Positions 62,923-64,000 of a stretch of 64,000 nucleotides of DNA are shown here, one piece after another; position 1 is the first letter of the stretch; each line of letters begins with the position of its first letter. Origin of the DNA: MWDV01 sp002070715. Lineage in GTDB: Bacteria > Verrucomicrobiota > Verrucomicrobiia > Limisphaerales > MWDV01. A model generated the notes under the pieces. It had not been told where the DNA came from. It did no database searches and saw only the letters and a list, made by a program, of their open reading frames with translations. Where the stretch lies: assembly GCA_035411585.1 (NCBI GenBank), contig DAONTI010000013.1:49341-113340 (forward strand), in the 5' to 3' direction. Both the position numbers and the translations under genes were made by a program.

Positions 62923-63513
62923 TCACCCGCGCAGCCGGGCGAGAAACCCCGGATCGCTGCCGGCCAAATCGGCCTGCCGCTGCCGGGCCAGCAACGTGCC
63001 ATACACGCGCACGTCCCGCGCGGTCATCGCCAGCCGTTCCCGGAGGGCATCGCTGACAATCTGGCCGTTGGCCACGTCCGCCGGGTCGCGGAAGGAAACA
63101 CCATACGGCAGCGCCCAAGCGTAACACTGCCGCGCCACGGTGCGCAATTGGTCCATGACCGTCAACCCTTTCTCATGCGAGGCCACCAGCGGCACAAAGA
63201 GTTTGCCGGTGAATTCGCGCCAGAAATGATCGAGAAAGTTTTTCAACACCCCGCTGACGCTCCCGTGATAATCCGGGGTGCCGAGGAGGAACACGTCCGC
63301 CCGCACAATGCGGGCTTTGAGTTCCGGAAATCCCGGTTGGGCCGGCGTGGTGCTCGGTGTGTAAAGCGACATGGCCTCCTGGCTAAGGTCCAGCAGATCC
63401 ACGGTGCATCCGGCGCCGCGCAGGGCCTCGGCGAGATGCACCACCACAGTGCGGGTGCTGGAGGTCGGTTCCCGACTGCCCACCACCGCAAGAATATGAA
63501 GTGACGCTGACAT
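62923..63513 (-). CDS. NADPH-dependent FMN reductase family protein
   Basis: 196 residues from the ATG at 63513. Flavodoxin-like fold with LHILAVVGSREPTSSTRTV (phosphate-binding loop) and LLGTPDYHGSVSGVLKNFLDHF (FMN-binding, typical of the FMN_red family). It probably reduces quinones, flavin or azo compounds with NAD(P)H. A second ATG nine bases upstream is possible; a much longer N-terminal extension in the same frame has no homologous look. It is on the same strand as, and just upstream of, the uvrA-family gene, with a 52-base gap. Confidence 0.88.
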   Translation of the reverse strand: MSASLHILAVVGSREPTSSTRTVVVHLAEALRGAGCTVDLLDLSQEAMSLYTPSTTPAQPGFPELKARIVRADVFLLGTPDYHGSVSGVLKNFLDHFWREFTGKLFVPLVASHEKGLTVMDQLRTVARQCYAWALPYGVSFRDPADVANGQIVSDALRERLAMTARDVRVYGTLLARQRQADLAGSDPGFLARLRG

Positions 63514-63631
63514 TGCCTTCATTGTAGCCAAGCGCAGGCAAAAGTCGAACCGCCACTGTTTTGCTTCCGTTGGAATGTCCTTTTTGCGGGAGGGTCTGAG
63601 CTGAGGTACTTTTCCTGACCTGGAAAAGACG

Positions 63632-63955
63632 ATGAGCAACGACCACAAACAAAACGAAGCCAATCAACGCCGACAGTTTAGCCCCGAACAGAAAATCAAG
63701 ATCTTGAGGCAGCATCTCTTGGAGAAAGCCCCCATCTCCTAGGTTTGCGAAAGGCACCAGATCACACCGACGCAGTTCTACCAGTGGCAAAAGACCTTCT
63801 TCGAGAACGGCGCGGCAGCCTTCGCCAAGACGGCTGGACGTGCCCACAGCCAGGCGGAGCAACGCGTTGCCAAGCTCGAAGACAAACTCAAACGCAAGGA
63901 CGAGGTCATCGCTGAGATCATGGCCGAGCATATCCTTTTAAAGAAGGTTCTCTGA
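63632..63955 (+). pseudogene. IS3/IS911-like transposase OrfA, interrupted by a stop codon
   Basis: Reading from the ATG at 63632 gives MSNDHKQNEANQRRQFSPEQ..., an HTH transposase OrfA with the expected order PIS-x-VCERHQITPTQFYQWQ and the C-terminal leucine-rich KLEDKLKRKDEVIAEIMAEH. A TAG at 63740-63742 replaces the codon normally read as Glu between PIS and VCERH (GAG to TAG is one base). The frame continues intact to TGA at 63953-63955. The second ORF (the DDE transposase) must lie past the right edge of the window, and neither inverted repeat was identified. Confidence 0.85.
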
Positions 63956-64000
63956 CGTTTTCGGTGGGTAAGGAGAGATGGAATTGGCAGAGTGTGGGCG

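Noticed and set aside
63383..63931. 182-residue minus-strand open frame at the right end
   Set aside because: It runs antisense to the interrupted transposase gene and overlaps the FMN reductase; no domain seen.

Overview
The window is a GC-rich bacterial scaffold with dense coding on both strands. It most likely comes from Verrucomicrobiota, of the Limisphaerales/Pedosphaerales (old subdivision 3) kind. I infer this from a prepilin-like protein with the TLIELLVVIAIIAILAG N-terminus typical of Planctomycetes, Verrucomicrobia and Lentisphaerae, a sulfatase, Tat-exported Gfo/Idh/MocA and Ig-rich secreted proteins, a fused CcoNO cbb3 oxidase and a 33-residue AURKAIP1/COX24-type protein. No rRNA or other phylogenetic marker is present, so the assignment is inference. 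A run of 100 N at 5265-5364 shows the sequence is a draft scaffold.

Bases 1-7068 hold a type II-C CRISPR-Cas locus: the C-terminal part of cas9 (cut by the window edge), cas1 and cas2 overlapping in one operon, then an array of 56 visible 36-bp repeats. No tracrRNA anti-repeat was found in the window. The array contains exact spacer duplicates, two pairs of spacers that differ almost only at synonymous positions, and an assembly gap that falls inside a duplicated spacer.

Bases 7069-25464 carry a secreted sulfatase, a small GGQ release-factor-like protein, clpC, an AI-2E-family membrane protein, proC, two very large tandem secreted amidase paralogues, mtnA, an SDR oxidoreductase and a phosphodiester-glycosidase-like protein. 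Bases 25838-31559 are a compact cbb3 oxidase operon: ccoI, ccoS, a ccoN-ccoO fusion, ccoQ, ccoP and a terminator. Then come an enlarged dihydroxy-acid dehydratase (31650-33914), an L,D-transpeptidase, a cytidylate-kinase-like protein and adenylate kinase.

Bases 37234-45665 form one co-directional block: a TRAP transporter (P, Q, M), a universal stress protein, a giant propeller-type sensor kinase, its LuxR-type response regulator and an orphan solute-binding lipoprotein, mostly with overlapping or nearly abutting ends. This transport-plus-sensing cluster is the best candidate for an unusual integrated system here. It is followed by a Gfo/Idh/MocA oxidoreductase, the prepilin-like protein, a hypothetical protein, an MFS exporter and gamma-glutamyltransferase.

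The right end has two epimerase/dehydratases packed against lnt, then hisG, the COX24-type small protein, a TPR lipoprotein, a DUF2203 protein, a UvrA-family ATPase with linker insertions, an NADPH-dependent FMN-reductase-like protein, and the start of an insertion sequence whose first transposase gene is broken by a stop codon.
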